Shown one piece after another: positions 32,776 through 41,530 of a stretch of DNA of 64,000 nt (positions within the stretch are counted from its first letter, which is position 1; each line of letters starts with the position of its first letter). The stretch spans positions 62,001 through 126,000 of the forward strand of contig NZ_CP088156.1 of NCBI RefSeq assembly GCF_021088345.1, read 5' to 3'. Origin of the DNA: Bradyrhizobium ontarionense (GTDB lineage: Bacteria > Pseudomonadota > Alphaproteobacteria > Rhizobiales > Xanthobacteraceae). Made by a program: the position numbers and the translations under genes. The notes under the pieces are model-generated. The model was not told the origin of the DNA. It was given only the letters and a program-made list of their open reading frames with translations, and made no database searches.

Positions 32776-33894
32776 ATGGGCATGCTCGAGATCCGCAACG
32801 TCGACAAGGTCTATCACTCCAGGGGCAAGCCGCCGGTCCATGCCGTGCGCGCGCTCGACATGGAGGTGAGGCGGGGCGAGATCGTTGCGCTGCTGGGCTC
32901 GTCGGGATGCGGCAAGACCTCGACGCTGCGCATGATCGCAGGCTTCGAGAGCGTGTCGTCGGGATCGATCGCGCTGGCGCAGCGGCCGATCCATGATCTG
33001 CCACCGGCGAAGCGCAAGGTGGCGATGGCGTTCGAAGGCTATTCGCTCTATCCGCCGCTGACGGTGCGCGAGAACATCGGCTTCGCTCTGAAGGCGCAGC
33101 AATTATCGCGCGCCGAGATCGCGCAGCGCGTCGACAGCATCGCCCGCCTGGTCGAGATCGAGGATATCCTCGATCATCATCCGCGCGCGCTTTCGGGCGG
33201 CCAGCAGCAGCGCGTGTCGCTAGCGCGCGCGCTGGTGCGCGATGCCGATCTCTATCTGCTCGATGAGCCGATGGGACAGCTCGAGCCGCAGCTCCGCGCC
33301 GTGCTGCGCGGCCGCATCAAGGGCCTGCTCGCCGAGCGCGGCATGACGGCGATCTTCGTCACCCATGATCAGACCGAGGCGAGCGCGCTCGCCGATCGCA
33401 TCGCCGTCATGGAGGACGGCGTGCTGCAGCAGTTCGCCAGTGAGAAGGAGCTGAAGAACCGCCCGGCCAATCTGTTCGTCGCGAGCTTCATCGGCGAGCC
33501 GCCGATGAACCTGCTGGAGACGGCGGTGGCGCAGGAGGAGGGCGGCTTCCGCTTGTCGGTGGGCTCCGACGTGTCCTTCCATATCCCCAGGCAGACGCTC
33601 GACGTCACGGCGCAACAGGCGCTGGTGCAGGCCGATCGGATCAAGGTCGGTATCCGTCCGCAGCGGATCGCGATCGGCAGCGGCGAGGCGCGGCTGCGCG
33701 TCGTCTCCAACCAATGGCTCGGCGATCAGGCGCACGTCGCCGGTGAATGCGCGGGTCACCTGCTGGTCGCCGTGAGCCCGAGCAAGGTCGCCGCGCGGCC
33801 GGGTGACGTCGTGCCGTGCACGCTGGACTCCCGCCATCTCCATATCTTCGGCGCCGACGGCGTCTGCGTCCGCCACGCGGAGGCGCGCTCATGA
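32776..33894 (+). CDS. Sugar ABC transporter ATPase, canonical partner (MalK/UgpC-like)
   Basis: A 372-residue MalK-type ATPase. Walker A is GSSGCGKTS, the signature LSGGQQQR, the Walker B Glu is residue 164 (YLLDEPMGQ) and the H-loop His is residue 197 (FVTHDQTEA). The D-loop region after Walker B (GQLEPQ) differs from the usual SNLDAK. A C-terminal TOBE-type domain follows. It begins 9 bp after the degenerate ATPase and overlaps the next kinase by 4 bp (ATGA). Confidence 0.9.
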   Translation: MGMLEIRNVDKVYHSRGKPPVHAVRALDMEVRRGEIVALLGSSGCGKTSTLRMIAGFESVSSGSIALAQRPIHDLPPAKRKVAMAFEGYSLYPPLTVRENIGFALKAQQLSRAEIAQRVDSIARLVEIEDILDHHPRALSGGQQQRVSLARALVRDADLYLLDEPMGQLEPQLRAVLRGRIKGLLAERGMTAIFVTHDQTEASALADRIAVMEDGVLQQFASEKELKNRPANLFVASFIGEPPMNLLETAVAQEEGGFRLSVGSDVSFHIPRQTLDVTAQQALVQADRIKVGIRPQRIAIGSGEARLRVVSNQWLGDQAHVAGECAGHLLVAVSPSKVAARPGDVVPCTLDSRHLHIFGADGVCVRHAEARS

Positions 33895-35474
33895 CGGCGT
33901 CCACCGCGACCCGCGATATCATGATCGGCATCGACGCCGGCACCTCGGTGATCAAGGCGGTTGCGTTTGCGCGGGATGGCCGGCAGATCGGCGATTTCGC
34001 CGTTGCAAATAGCTACACCACGGCGCCGGGCGGCCGCGTCGAGCAGGACATGGAGCGGACCTGGAGCGACACGGTGGCGGCGCTGCGCGGGCTCGGTGCG
34101 GCGCTTCCGGATCTCGCCCGCCGTGTCGCCACGATCGCCGTGACGGGCCAGGGCGACGGCACCTGGCTGATCGATGCCGATGGCCGTCCCGTCGCGCCGG
34201 CCTTGCTGTGGCTCGACTCGCGTGCGGCAGGCTTCGTCGAATCCTTCCGTGCCGGCGAGCGCAACGCCGCGCACTATCGGCGCACCGGGTCCGGGCTCAA
34301 TGCGTGCCAGCAGGGTCCGCAGCTGGCCTGGCTGCAGGCGCATGATGCTGACATGCTGGCGCGCGCCAGCACGGTGTTTCATTGCAAGGACTGGCTCTAT
34401 TTCAAGCTGACGGCGCAGCGCGCCACCGATCCGTCGGAGGCGACGTTCTCGTGCGGCGATTTCCGCAAGCGCGGCTTCGATGGCGAGGCTGCGCGCCTGA
34501 TCGGCATCGCCGATTCCGCGCGGCTGTTTCCAGATGTCGTCGATGGCGTCGCGACGACGCACGGCTTGACGGCAACAGCTGCGGCGGAGACGGGACTGCC
34601 GGCAGGCGTGCCGGTCTCGCTGGGTTGTGTCGACGTGATCTGCAACGCGCTCGGCGGCGGACTCTACGACCCATCGCCCGATGTCGGCTGCACCATCATC
34701 GGCTCGACCGGGATGCACATGCGGCTGGTGACGGGAGCAGATGCAGTCAAGCTGAACGCAGAGGCGACCGGTTATACGATGCCGTTCCCGGTGCCGGGCC
34801 ACTATGCGCAGATGCAATCCACCATGGCCGCGACCCTGAACATCGACTGGCTGCTCGATGTCGCCCGCGGCGTGCTCGCGATGGAAGGCATCGTGCGGTC
34901 GCGCACCGACTTGATCAGGCGCCTGGACGAGCGTGTGCTCGAGGCAAGAGCGGGCGAGCTGCTCTATCATCCCTTCATCTCCGATGCCGGCGAGCGCGGC
35001 CCGTTCGTGTCCCATGAGGCCGCGGCGCAGCTGATCGGCCTGCGCACCCGTCACGGCTATTGGGATCTGATGCGGGCCGTGATGGAGGGACTGGCGTTTG
35101 CAGCGCGTGACTGCTACGCGGCGATGGGATCGCAGCCCGCGGAGATCCGCCTGACCGGTGGCGCGGCACGGAGCCGTGCGCTGGGCACCATTCTCGGCGC
35201 TGCGCTGGGCAGCACCATTCGGGTCTGCCGTCGCGAGGAGGCCGGGGCGTCGGGCGCCGCAATGATCGCGGCGGTCGCGACCGGGCTGTACCCGGATATG
35301 ATGAGCTGCGCGGAGGACTGGGTGAGACCGTATCTGGATGTGCCGCAAGCGCCTGATGCGGCGCTGGCTGAACGCTACGAGCGAATGTTTCCGGCCTATG
35401 TCGAAGCCCGCCTGGCGGCACGTCCCATCTGGAAGCAGCTGGCGGCTCAGCGCGCAGGTGCAGGCCATGTCTAG
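33891..35474 (+). CDS. FGGY-family carbohydrate kinase (second)
   Basis: A 527-residue kinase of full FGGY length. The phosphate-1 loop is IMIGIDAGTSVIKAVAF, TGQGDGTWLIDADGRPV is the conserved early sugar-site region, GCTIIGSTGMHM the phosphate-2 loop, and IRLTGGAARSRALGTIL the adenosine site. It overlaps the preceding ATPase (ATGA) and the following dehydrogenase by 8 bp. The kinase encoded on the other side of the regulator is a diverged paralogue of only 424 residues, so two different substrates or anomers may be handled. Confidence 0.9.
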   Translation: MTASTATRDIMIGIDAGTSVIKAVAFARDGRQIGDFAVANSYTTAPGGRVEQDMERTWSDTVAALRGLGAALPDLARRVATIAVTGQGDGTWLIDADGRPVAPALLWLDSRAAGFVESFRAGERNAAHYRRTGSGLNACQQGPQLAWLQAHDADMLARASTVFHCKDWLYFKLTAQRATDPSEATFSCGDFRKRGFDGEAARLIGIADSARLFPDVVDGVATTHGLTATAAAETGLPAGVPVSLGCVDVICNALGGGLYDPSPDVGCTIIGSTGMHMRLVTGADAVKLNAEATGYTMPFPVPGHYAQMQSTMAATLNIDWLLDVARGVLAMEGIVRSRTDLIRRLDERVLEARAGELLYHPFISDAGERGPFVSHEAAAQLIGLRTRHGYWDLMRAVMEGLAFAARDCYAAMGSQPAEIRLTGGAARSRALGTILGAALGSTIRVCRREEAGASGAAMIAAVATGLYPDMMSCAEDWVRPYLDVPQAPDAALAERYERMFPAYVEARLAARPIWKQLAAQRAGAGHV

Positions 35475-36519
35475 CTCGTCGTCTCATTCCATCGCCATCA
35501 TCGGCGACCGTTTCATGTTGCCCTCGGTGTTTGCCGAGCGCATCACCGCCATCTGCGGCGACGGCGTCGACATCCGCATGCTCGAGCAGCCCTGGCCGGA
35601 TGAGCCGATGGAGCACGGCTATGCCGGCTCCAAGCTCGACGGCCTGAAGGAGTTCATGGGCGACCCGGACGAACTCGCCGAGTTCATCGGCGAAGCGCCT
35701 TTGCTGGTGACGCATCTCGCCCCGATCTCGCGCGCGATGCTGCAGCGGCTGCCGGGCCTCAAATTCATTGCGGTGTCGCGCGGCGGTCCGGTCAATGTCG
35801 ATATGCAGGCGGCGCGCGATCACGGCGTGCTCGTCGTCAACACGCCCGGACGCAATGCCAGCGCGGTGGCCGAGTTCACCATCGGCGCGATGCTCGCGGA
35901 GACCAGGCTGATCCGCAGTGGTCACGAATCCATGCGGGGCGGGGAGTGGCGCGGCGATCTCTACCGCGCCGACCGTACCGGCCGCGAGCTCGGCGAGATG
36001 ACCGTCGGCATCGTCGGCTACGGTGCGATCGGCACCCGCGTGGTGAAGCTGTTGAAGGCGTTCGGCTGCAGGATCCTGGTGACAGACCCTTACGTGCAGC
36101 TCAGCGCACAGGACCGCAATGACGGTGTCGAGCATGTCGCGCTGGCCGAGCTGCTGGCGCGGGCCGATGTCATCAGCCTGCATGCCCGGGTGACCGCAGA
36201 GACCACCGGCTTCATCGATCGCGAGGCGCTGGCGAAGATCAAGCCCGGCGCGATCCTGATCAACACGGCGCGCGGCCCGCTGGTCGACTATCACGCGCTC
36301 TATGAAGCGCTCAGCTCGCAGCGGCTCGCCGGCGCGATGCTCGACACCTATGCCGTCGAGCCGGTGCCGCCGGACTGGCCGCTGTTGCAGCTTCCCAACG
36401 TCACGCTGACGCCGCACATCGCCGGTGCTTCCGTGCGCACCGTCACCTTTGCCGCCGACCAGGCGGCCGAAGAGGTTCGCCGCTATCTCGCCGGCGAGCC
36501 GCCGCTCAATCCCTGCTGA
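35467..36519 (+). CDS. D-isomer-specific 2-hydroxyacid dehydrogenase family protein
   Basis: A 350-residue NAD-dependent dehydrogenase. The Rossmann motif is VGIVGYGAIGTRV near residue 180. The catalytic Arg sits in INTARGPLVDYHAL and the catalytic His in TLTPHIAGAS. The N-terminal domain (residues 1-110) contains the substrate loop SRGGPVNVDM. It would oxidise or reduce a 2-hydroxy or 2-keto acid from the sugar path. ATG 35467 overlaps the kinase stop; this is the start that gives a normal family N-terminus. Confidence 0.88.
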   Translation: MSSSSSHSIAIIGDRFMLPSVFAERITAICGDGVDIRMLEQPWPDEPMEHGYAGSKLDGLKEFMGDPDELAEFIGEAPLLVTHLAPISRAMLQRLPGLKFIAVSRGGPVNVDMQAARDHGVLVVNTPGRNASAVAEFTIGAMLAETRLIRSGHESMRGGEWRGDLYRADRTGRELGEMTVGIVGYGAIGTRVVKLLKAFGCRILVTDPYVQLSAQDRNDGVEHVALAELLARADVISLHARVTAETTGFIDREALAKIKPGAILINTARGPLVDYHALYEALSSQRLAGAMLDTYAVEPVPPDWPLLQLPNVTLTPHIAGASVRTVTFAADQAAEEVRRYLAGEPPLNPC

Positions 36520-36537
36520 CGACGAAAGGTTTTCGAC

Positions 36538-37284
36538 ATGACCCGCGAGGAACGACTGATCCGCGAGAACATCATCGCCAAGTGTCGATGGATGAACGCG
36601 TCGGGTCTGAACCAGGGCACGTCGGGCAACATCTCCGCCCGCTACAAGGACGTGATGCTGATCACGCCGTCGGCGACGCCCTATGATGCGATGAAGCCGG
36701 AGATGATCGCCGCGATGCCGCTCGAGGGCGCGTACGGATCCTGGGAGGGACCGCTGAAGCCCTCGACGGAATGGCGCTTTCATCTCGACATCATGCGCGG
36801 GCGACCGGACGTCGGTGGTGTCGTGCACACCCATTCGACCTACGCCACCGTGCTTGCCATCGCGCGCAAGTCGATTCCGGCCTGCCATTACATGATGGCG
36901 GCGTTCGGCGGCACCGACATCCGCTGTGCCGGCTACGCGCGCTACGGCACGGCCGAGTTGTCCGAGCTCGCACTCGCCGCGCTGGAGGGGCGCAATGGCT
37001 GCCTGCTCGCCAATCACGGCATGATCGCGGTCGGCGCCAATCTCGACAAGGCGATGTGGCTCGCGGTCGAGCTCGAGACCATCGCCCGGCAATATTATCT
37101 GTCGCTGGCGCTCGGCCAGCCGCATATCCTGGGCGACGCCGAGATCGCCGAGACGGCGCAGGGATTTTCGACCTACGGCCTGCAGGAGCCCAAGGCAAAA
37201 CCGGCGAAGCCCGCCAAGGCGGCAACGAAGGCGCGCGCCGCTGCACGCAGCAAGCCTGAGAAGAAGCGCAGCGGCAAGCGATGA
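36538..37284 (+). CDS. Class II aldolase/adducin-family protein (short form) with basic tail
   Basis: A 248-residue protein resembling L-fuculose- or L-ribulose-phosphate processing enzymes. Visible motifs are NQGTSGNISARY, the zinc-site HTHSTYATVLA and NHGMIAVGANLDKA. The catalytic domain ends near residue 215; the last ~32 residues are an unusual Lys/Ala/Pro-rich tail (KAKPAKPAKAATK...KKRSGKR). It would cleave a phosphorylated sugar acid or ketose to a triose-level product and feed the GlpD-like enzyme that overlaps it. Confidence 0.88.
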   Translation: MTREERLIRENIIAKCRWMNASGLNQGTSGNISARYKDVMLITPSATPYDAMKPEMIAAMPLEGAYGSWEGPLKPSTEWRFHLDIMRGRPDVGGVVHTHSTYATVLAIARKSIPACHYMMAAFGGTDIRCAGYARYGTAELSELALAALEGRNGCLLANHGMIAVGANLDKAMWLAVELETIARQYYLSLALGQPHILGDAEIAETAQGFSTYGLQEPKAKPAKPAKAATKARAAARSKPEKKRSGKR

Positions 37285-38789
37285 ATGCGACGGTTTCACG
37301 CTGCGGACCCGATCACGGCTTGTTGGACCTCGCCGTGATCGGCGGCGGCATCAATGGCGCTGGTATCGCCCGTGATGCCGCCGGCCGCGGCCTGAAGGTG
37401 CTGTTGTGCGAGAAGGACGATTTCGCCGAGGGCACCTCGTCGCGCTCGGGCAAGCTGATCCATGGCGGCCTGCGTTATCTCGAGTACTACGAGTTTCGCC
37501 TCGTCCGCGAAGCGCTGATCGAGCGCGAGGTTCTGCTCGCCTCGGCGCCGCACATCATCTGGCCGATGCGCTTCGTGCTGCCGCACTCGCCGGAGCAGCG
37601 TCCCGCTTGGCTGGTGCGCACCGGGTTGTTTCTCTACGACCATCTCGGCGGCCGCAAGCAGCTGCCGGCGAGCCGCAACGTCGATCTCGCGCATGAGCCG
37701 GAAGGCGCGCCGCTGCGTCCCGAATTCCGGCGCGGCTTCGAATATTCGGACTGCTGGGTCGATGATTCCAGGCTGGTGATCCTCAACCTCGTCGATGCCG
37801 CGCGCAAGGGCGCGACGATCCTGCCGCGCACCCGTGCCGTGAGCGCACGCCGCGAGAATGGCACCTGGCAGCTGGAGATGCGCAACGAGAGAGGCGAGCT
37901 GGAGACCGTCCGCGCGCGTGCGCTGGTGAACGCCGCCGGGCCCTGGGTGCAGGACGTCGTGCAGGGCGTCGCCGGCCTCAACTCCGCGCATAGCGTGCGG
38001 CTGGTCAAGGGCAGCCATCTGGTGGTGCCGAAGTTCTGGAGCGGATCGCAGGCCTATCTGCTGCAGAACACCGACCGCCGCGTCATCTTCGTCAATCCGT
38101 ACGAGACCGATCTCGCTTTGATCGGCACCACCGACATCGTGCATGATGGCCGCGCGGAGGACGTTGCGATCGACGGCGGCGAGATCGACTATCTGCTCGC
38201 CGTGCTCGACCGCTATTTCCGAGCCGCGCCGGGGCGAGGCGACATCATCCATGCCTTCTCCGGCGTGCGGCCGCTCTATGACGACAATGCCGACAATCCG
38301 TCCGCCGTGACGCGCGACTACGTGTTCGAGGTTCATGGCACGCCGGATCAGCCGCCGCTGCTGTCGATCTTCGGCGGTAAGATCACGACGTTTCGCCGGC
38401 TGGCCGAGCACGCGCTGGAGCGTCTCGCGCCGTGGTTTCCGCAACTGGGACCGGCGTCGACGGCGAGCGCTTGTCTTCCCGGTGGCGATCTCGGCGCGTC
38501 GTTCGATCAGTTCCTCGCCGATCTCGCCAGCGAGTACCCGGAATTGCCGCGCGAGGCGGTGGCACACTATGCGCGGCTCTACGGCACCTGCGCGCGCGAC
38601 CTGCTCGGTCCGGCTCGCAAGCGCGACGATCTCGGCCGTCATTTCGGCGGCACTTTCTACGAGCGCGAGCTCGCCTATCTGCGCGCGCGTGAGTGGGCTG
38701 CGACCGCGGCCGATGTCCTGGACCGGCGCACCAAGCACGGCCTGCATCTGACCCGCGCCGAGCGCGAGGCGTTCGAGCACGAGCTCTGA
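37281..38789 (+). CDS. glpD: Glycerol-3-phosphate dehydrogenase-type flavoprotein (GlpD-like)
   Basis: A 502-residue FAD-dependent dehydrogenase. The N-terminal FAD motif is LAVIGGGINGAGIARDAAGRG, followed by GTSSRSGKLIHGGLRYLE, both standard in GlpD. GTTDIVHDG, FSGVRPLYDD and FGGKITTFRRLAEHAL complete the family pattern. The C-terminal domain (after about 390) is shorter than in E. coli. It would oxidise a polyol phosphate at the membrane and pass electrons to quinone. EryB, the erythritol-phosphate dehydrogenase, belongs to the same family, so the substrate could be a tetritol phosphate; the name is by similarity only. Confidence 0.88.
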   Translation: MNATVSRCGPDHGLLDLAVIGGGINGAGIARDAAGRGLKVLLCEKDDFAEGTSSRSGKLIHGGLRYLEYYEFRLVREALIEREVLLASAPHIIWPMRFVLPHSPEQRPAWLVRTGLFLYDHLGGRKQLPASRNVDLAHEPEGAPLRPEFRRGFEYSDCWVDDSRLVILNLVDAARKGATILPRTRAVSARRENGTWQLEMRNERGELETVRARALVNAAGPWVQDVVQGVAGLNSAHSVRLVKGSHLVVPKFWSGSQAYLLQNTDRRVIFVNPYETDLALIGTTDIVHDGRAEDVAIDGGEIDYLLAVLDRYFRAAPGRGDIIHAFSGVRPLYDDNADNPSAVTRDYVFEVHGTPDQPPLLSIFGGKITTFRRLAEHALERLAPWFPQLGPASTASACLPGGDLGASFDQFLADLASEYPELPREAVAHYARLYGTCARDLLGPARKRDDLGRHFGGTFYERELAYLRAREWAATAADVLDRRTKHGLHLTRAEREAFEHEL

Positions 38790-39435
38790 TTGACCCGTCT
38801 GCTGCGGACCGTCGGCCGACCTGCTGCGGCGAATGCTGGCAATCTGTCGTCATGCGGGGGGCGGCAAGAAGATTCGGTTCCGCTCGCTCCGCTCAGCTCG
38901 ACATGATCGCGTCACACCGACGGCCGCACTCCTGACGGCTATCACGCCTGAGCGCCGGCCAAAGCAGACGATCGCAGCAGTTCGCCATCGGGATCGAAGC
39001 ACAAGGCAAAGCTGTGTGCCGGAGCGCTCCAAAATTCGGCCTCAGTCGCGACACCGGGAGTTCGAACTGCGACTGCGCGACCGGTGAAGAAAGTCACCTG
39101 CGTGTCGCACCTTAAAGCGATTCCAACGGCGGCCTTGTCGAATTGGTTTGATGCAGCCGGACGTGGTCAGCATGATGCAGATCTCGCTCGTGCCGAGAGA
39201 CGAAGCCCTCGTCGTGCGACATTTGATCGTCTTGTCAGTCGTACGAAAATCAGTCGTACGAAAAGCATAATCTGAAAGTCATGCACTCATCGTCCGCGCT
39301 CTTTCGTTCTGTTTGGGTCGTTCCGGATTGGCCGGGTCTGATCGGCGCTGCCGAAGCTCCTCGGAACGGCAGTGAAATCGGCATCAGACATAAGGTGTCC
39401 GGTGCCGTTGCGCGCGCGTCGAAGTTGGGGTGAGC
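38790..39435. other. Intergenic region between the sugar locus and the iron locus
   Basis: About 650 bp with no supported gene; open frames are short and not family-like. It contains the 15-bp tandem repeat at 39235-39264 and an AT-richer stretch (39240-39280) that might hold the promoter of the PepSY gene. Confidence 0.5.
39235..39264. repeat. Two perfect 15-bp tandem repeats with palindromic core
   Basis: The unit TCAGTCGTACGAAAA occurs twice back to back. Each contains the 8-bp palindrome TCGTACGA. The copies lie about 170 bp upstream of the PepSY gene, which fits an operator with two half-turn-offset binding sites, but no regulator is known. Confidence 0.6.
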
Positions 39436-40584
39436 ATGGTGAGTTCGAGTGCAACGCGGCTGTGGGTCCAGATTCACGCCTGGACGTCGTTGATCAGCAT
39501 GATCTTCCTGCTGATGCTGTGTCTGACGGGACTTCCGCTGATCTTCCATGACGAGATCAATCATCTTCTCGAGGACGAGATCTCCGCGCCGGTGATGCCG
39601 CCGGACACGCCCGTGCTGCCGATCGACCGTCTGATCGCAGCGGCCAGGAAGCAGCTGCCTGAGCAGCACGCGCTGTTCGTGACCCTGAAGCAGGCCGAGC
39701 CGCTCGTCGTGGTCGCGATGTCGCCGACAGCCATTCCAGTGCCCGGCCAGTTCCATCGTCTGACCGTGGATGCACGCACGGGCATCGTTCTCGGCGAGGA
39801 GGCGCCGCATCAGGACGTCATGGACGTCATCCTGCGCATCCATAGAGACATGTTCACCGGTCTGCCCGGCGAGCTCTTTCTCGGCCTGATGGGACTGGTG
39901 TTCGCCGCCTCCATCGTCTCGGGCATCGTCGTCTACTGGCCGTTCATGCGGCGCCTGCAGTTCGGCACGGTGCGGGATCGCTCGGCGCGACTCAAATGGC
40001 TCGACCTGCACAATCTGCTCGGCATCGTCACGGTGAGCTGGGCGCTCGCGGTCGGCTTGACCGGCACCATCAATACACTCGCGGTTCCGCTGTTCGATCT
40101 CTGGCGCGCCCAGACCATGCCGGCGCTGCTCGCGCCCTATCAGGGCAAGCCGCTGGCGGAAGCGAAGTCCGTCGAGGCTGCGGTCGATGCGGTCCGCACG
40201 GCGTTTCCGGATCGGCTGGTGACGTCCGTGACCATGCCGACGACGACGCGGTTCGGCAGCCCGCAACATGTGATGGTCTGGACCAAGGGCCGGACGCCGC
40301 TCACCGCGCGCATGTTCAAGCCGGTCCTGGTCGACGCCCAGGACAGCACCAAGATGGTCGTGCCCGAGCTCGCCTGGTATCTGACCGCGCTGCAGGTGTC
40401 GCGGCCGCTGCACTTCGGTGATTATGGCGGGCTGCCGCTGAAGATCATCTGGGCTCTTCTGGATGTGATCACGATCGTCGTGCTCGGCAGTGGCTTGTAT
40501 CTGTGGGTCGTGAAACGGTGGGGTGGGAGGAGAAAGCTGTCAGGCGTCGCCGCATCGGCTTCGCCGTTGGCGGTGTCCCCATGA
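39436..40584 (+). CDS. PepSY-associated transmembrane protein (iron-uptake linked)
   Basis: A protein of about 382 residues with four predicted membrane helices: residues ~10-35, ~150-175, ~195-220 and ~345-370. Histidines at helix ends (IHAWTSLISM, DLHNLLGIVTVSWALAVGL) could bind haem, as in PepSY_TM iron reductase-like proteins. The loop between helices 1 and 2 holds PepSY-like repeats (EEAPHQDVMDVILRIHRDMF). Start ATG 39436; GTG 39430 is possible. Proteins of this type accompany TonB receptors and are thought to reduce or release iron from ferric siderophores. The next small gene overlaps by 4 bp. Confidence 0.85.
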   Translation: MVSSSATRLWVQIHAWTSLISMIFLLMLCLTGLPLIFHDEINHLLEDEISAPVMPPDTPVLPIDRLIAAARKQLPEQHALFVTLKQAEPLVVVAMSPTAIPVPGQFHRLTVDARTGIVLGEEAPHQDVMDVILRIHRDMFTGLPGELFLGLMGLVFAASIVSGIVVYWPFMRRLQFGTVRDRSARLKWLDLHNLLGIVTVSWALAVGLTGTINTLAVPLFDLWRAQTMPALLAPYQGKPLAEAKSVEAAVDAVRTAFPDRLVTSVTMPTTTRFGSPQHVMVWTKGRTPLTARMFKPVLVDAQDSTKMVVPELAWYLTALQVSRPLHFGDYGGLPLKIIWALLDVITIVVLGSGLYLWVVKRWGGRRKLSGVAASASPLAVSP

Positions 40585-40877
40585 GCTCGTCGGCAACGTC
40601 GTCGCCGCGCATCGCGCAACTCTCGGCCTGGCAGGTTTTTCGTGCGCCGCTGCTTATCGGCCTCGTCGCCGCCGCCGGGCTGGCGTTCGGGCTGTTCGGT
40701 GACGGCGTCTGGGATGGCCTGTGCTGGCTTGGGCTTTCTGTTCCGATCCTGCTGTCGCTGATCTATAGCGTGAGATGGAATCCGGGCCTGAAGGCCCCGC
40801 CGCGCGGCGCGCTCGCGGAAACACGCGACTCCCTGAGGCTCGGCGTCTCCGGTTCGCGCAAGCAGGCGTCACCTTAG
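40581..40877 (+). CDS. Small membrane protein of unknown function, coupled to the PepSY gene
   Basis: A 98-residue protein with two hydrophobic segments (residues about 22-40 and 46-64: LLIGLVAAAGLAFGLFG and GLCWLGLSVPILLSLIY). A polar C-terminal tail follows. Its ATG overlaps the PepSY gene stop (ATGA). Small two-helix proteins are often encoded after PepSY reductases; function not known. Confidence 0.75.
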   Translation: MSSSATSSPRIAQLSAWQVFRAPLLIGLVAAAGLAFGLFGDGVWDGLCWLGLSVPILLSLIYSVRWNPGLKAPPRGALAETRDSLRLGVSGSRKQASP

Positions 40878-41530
40878 CCATTGAGAGTCGAACCACTGGG
40901 CTGCAATCCGGTCGGCTGTGCTTTCGCGCGATGCCGCCGATCGGCCAGTAACGGCTCTGACGGACCACTCTCTCTCTCTCGATCAGTCAATCTTCCCCTT
41001 GCGAACGGGCGTCGTCGTGGTGCGTCGGCCGCGCGAATTCGATTCGCCGGGCGAGGGGTTGAACAAAATGGCGTCGAGCCACGCTGGAACTGGTCGCTGC
41101 GCGTGAAACAATCAGATACATAAGTCTTCGTGCCGTCTCCGATCTGCGCGTCGCCCGGCAGATGTGTGGCGCATTTAAAGCAAAGATTGATTCAAAAGTG
41201 GCGATGTGATTAGTTCTCATCGTAAGATTGATTGATGTGATCTTGATAGTTCGAGACTGTCGCATGTCATGAGCTGCATCAGCTGACACGATCGCCTTGG
41301 ATCGAGTGCGAAATATCTTCATGATACTACGCAGCGCGCGCTTCCTTGGAAGGCTTCGAAGAAGCTGCAAGGAAGAAATATCGCAATAGCGACAATCTGT
41401 TGGACGAACGGCATCGACGAGAGCGTCGCTCGTTAGACGAGTTCTACGCAGTGCGACGCCATCCCCAAATACCTGTGTGTTAGGAGCACCGCCGGACCAA
41501 GTTGGAACTTGGAATGATCGGGGTGTCAGG
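40878..41530. other. Upstream region of the TonB receptor, no supported gene
   Basis: About 650 bp, clearly less GC-rich between 41160 and 41420 than the surroundings, as expected of a control region. Open frames on either strand here lack family features. A CT-repeat run occurs near 40965-40981. The Fur-box-like 19-mer at 41203-41221 lies here. Confidence 0.5.
41203..41221. promoter_or_regulatory. Candidate iron-responsive operator upstream of the TonB receptor
   Basis: A 19-bp element with GATG/CATC outer arms around TGATTAGTTC. About 10 of 19 positions match the classical Fur box by eye. The same 10-mer TGATTAGTTC recurs at 43964-43973, upstream of the MbtH/NRPS genes. The distance to the receptor start is about 310 bp. 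The controlling protein (Fur, Irr or another) cannot be told. Confidence 0.35.
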
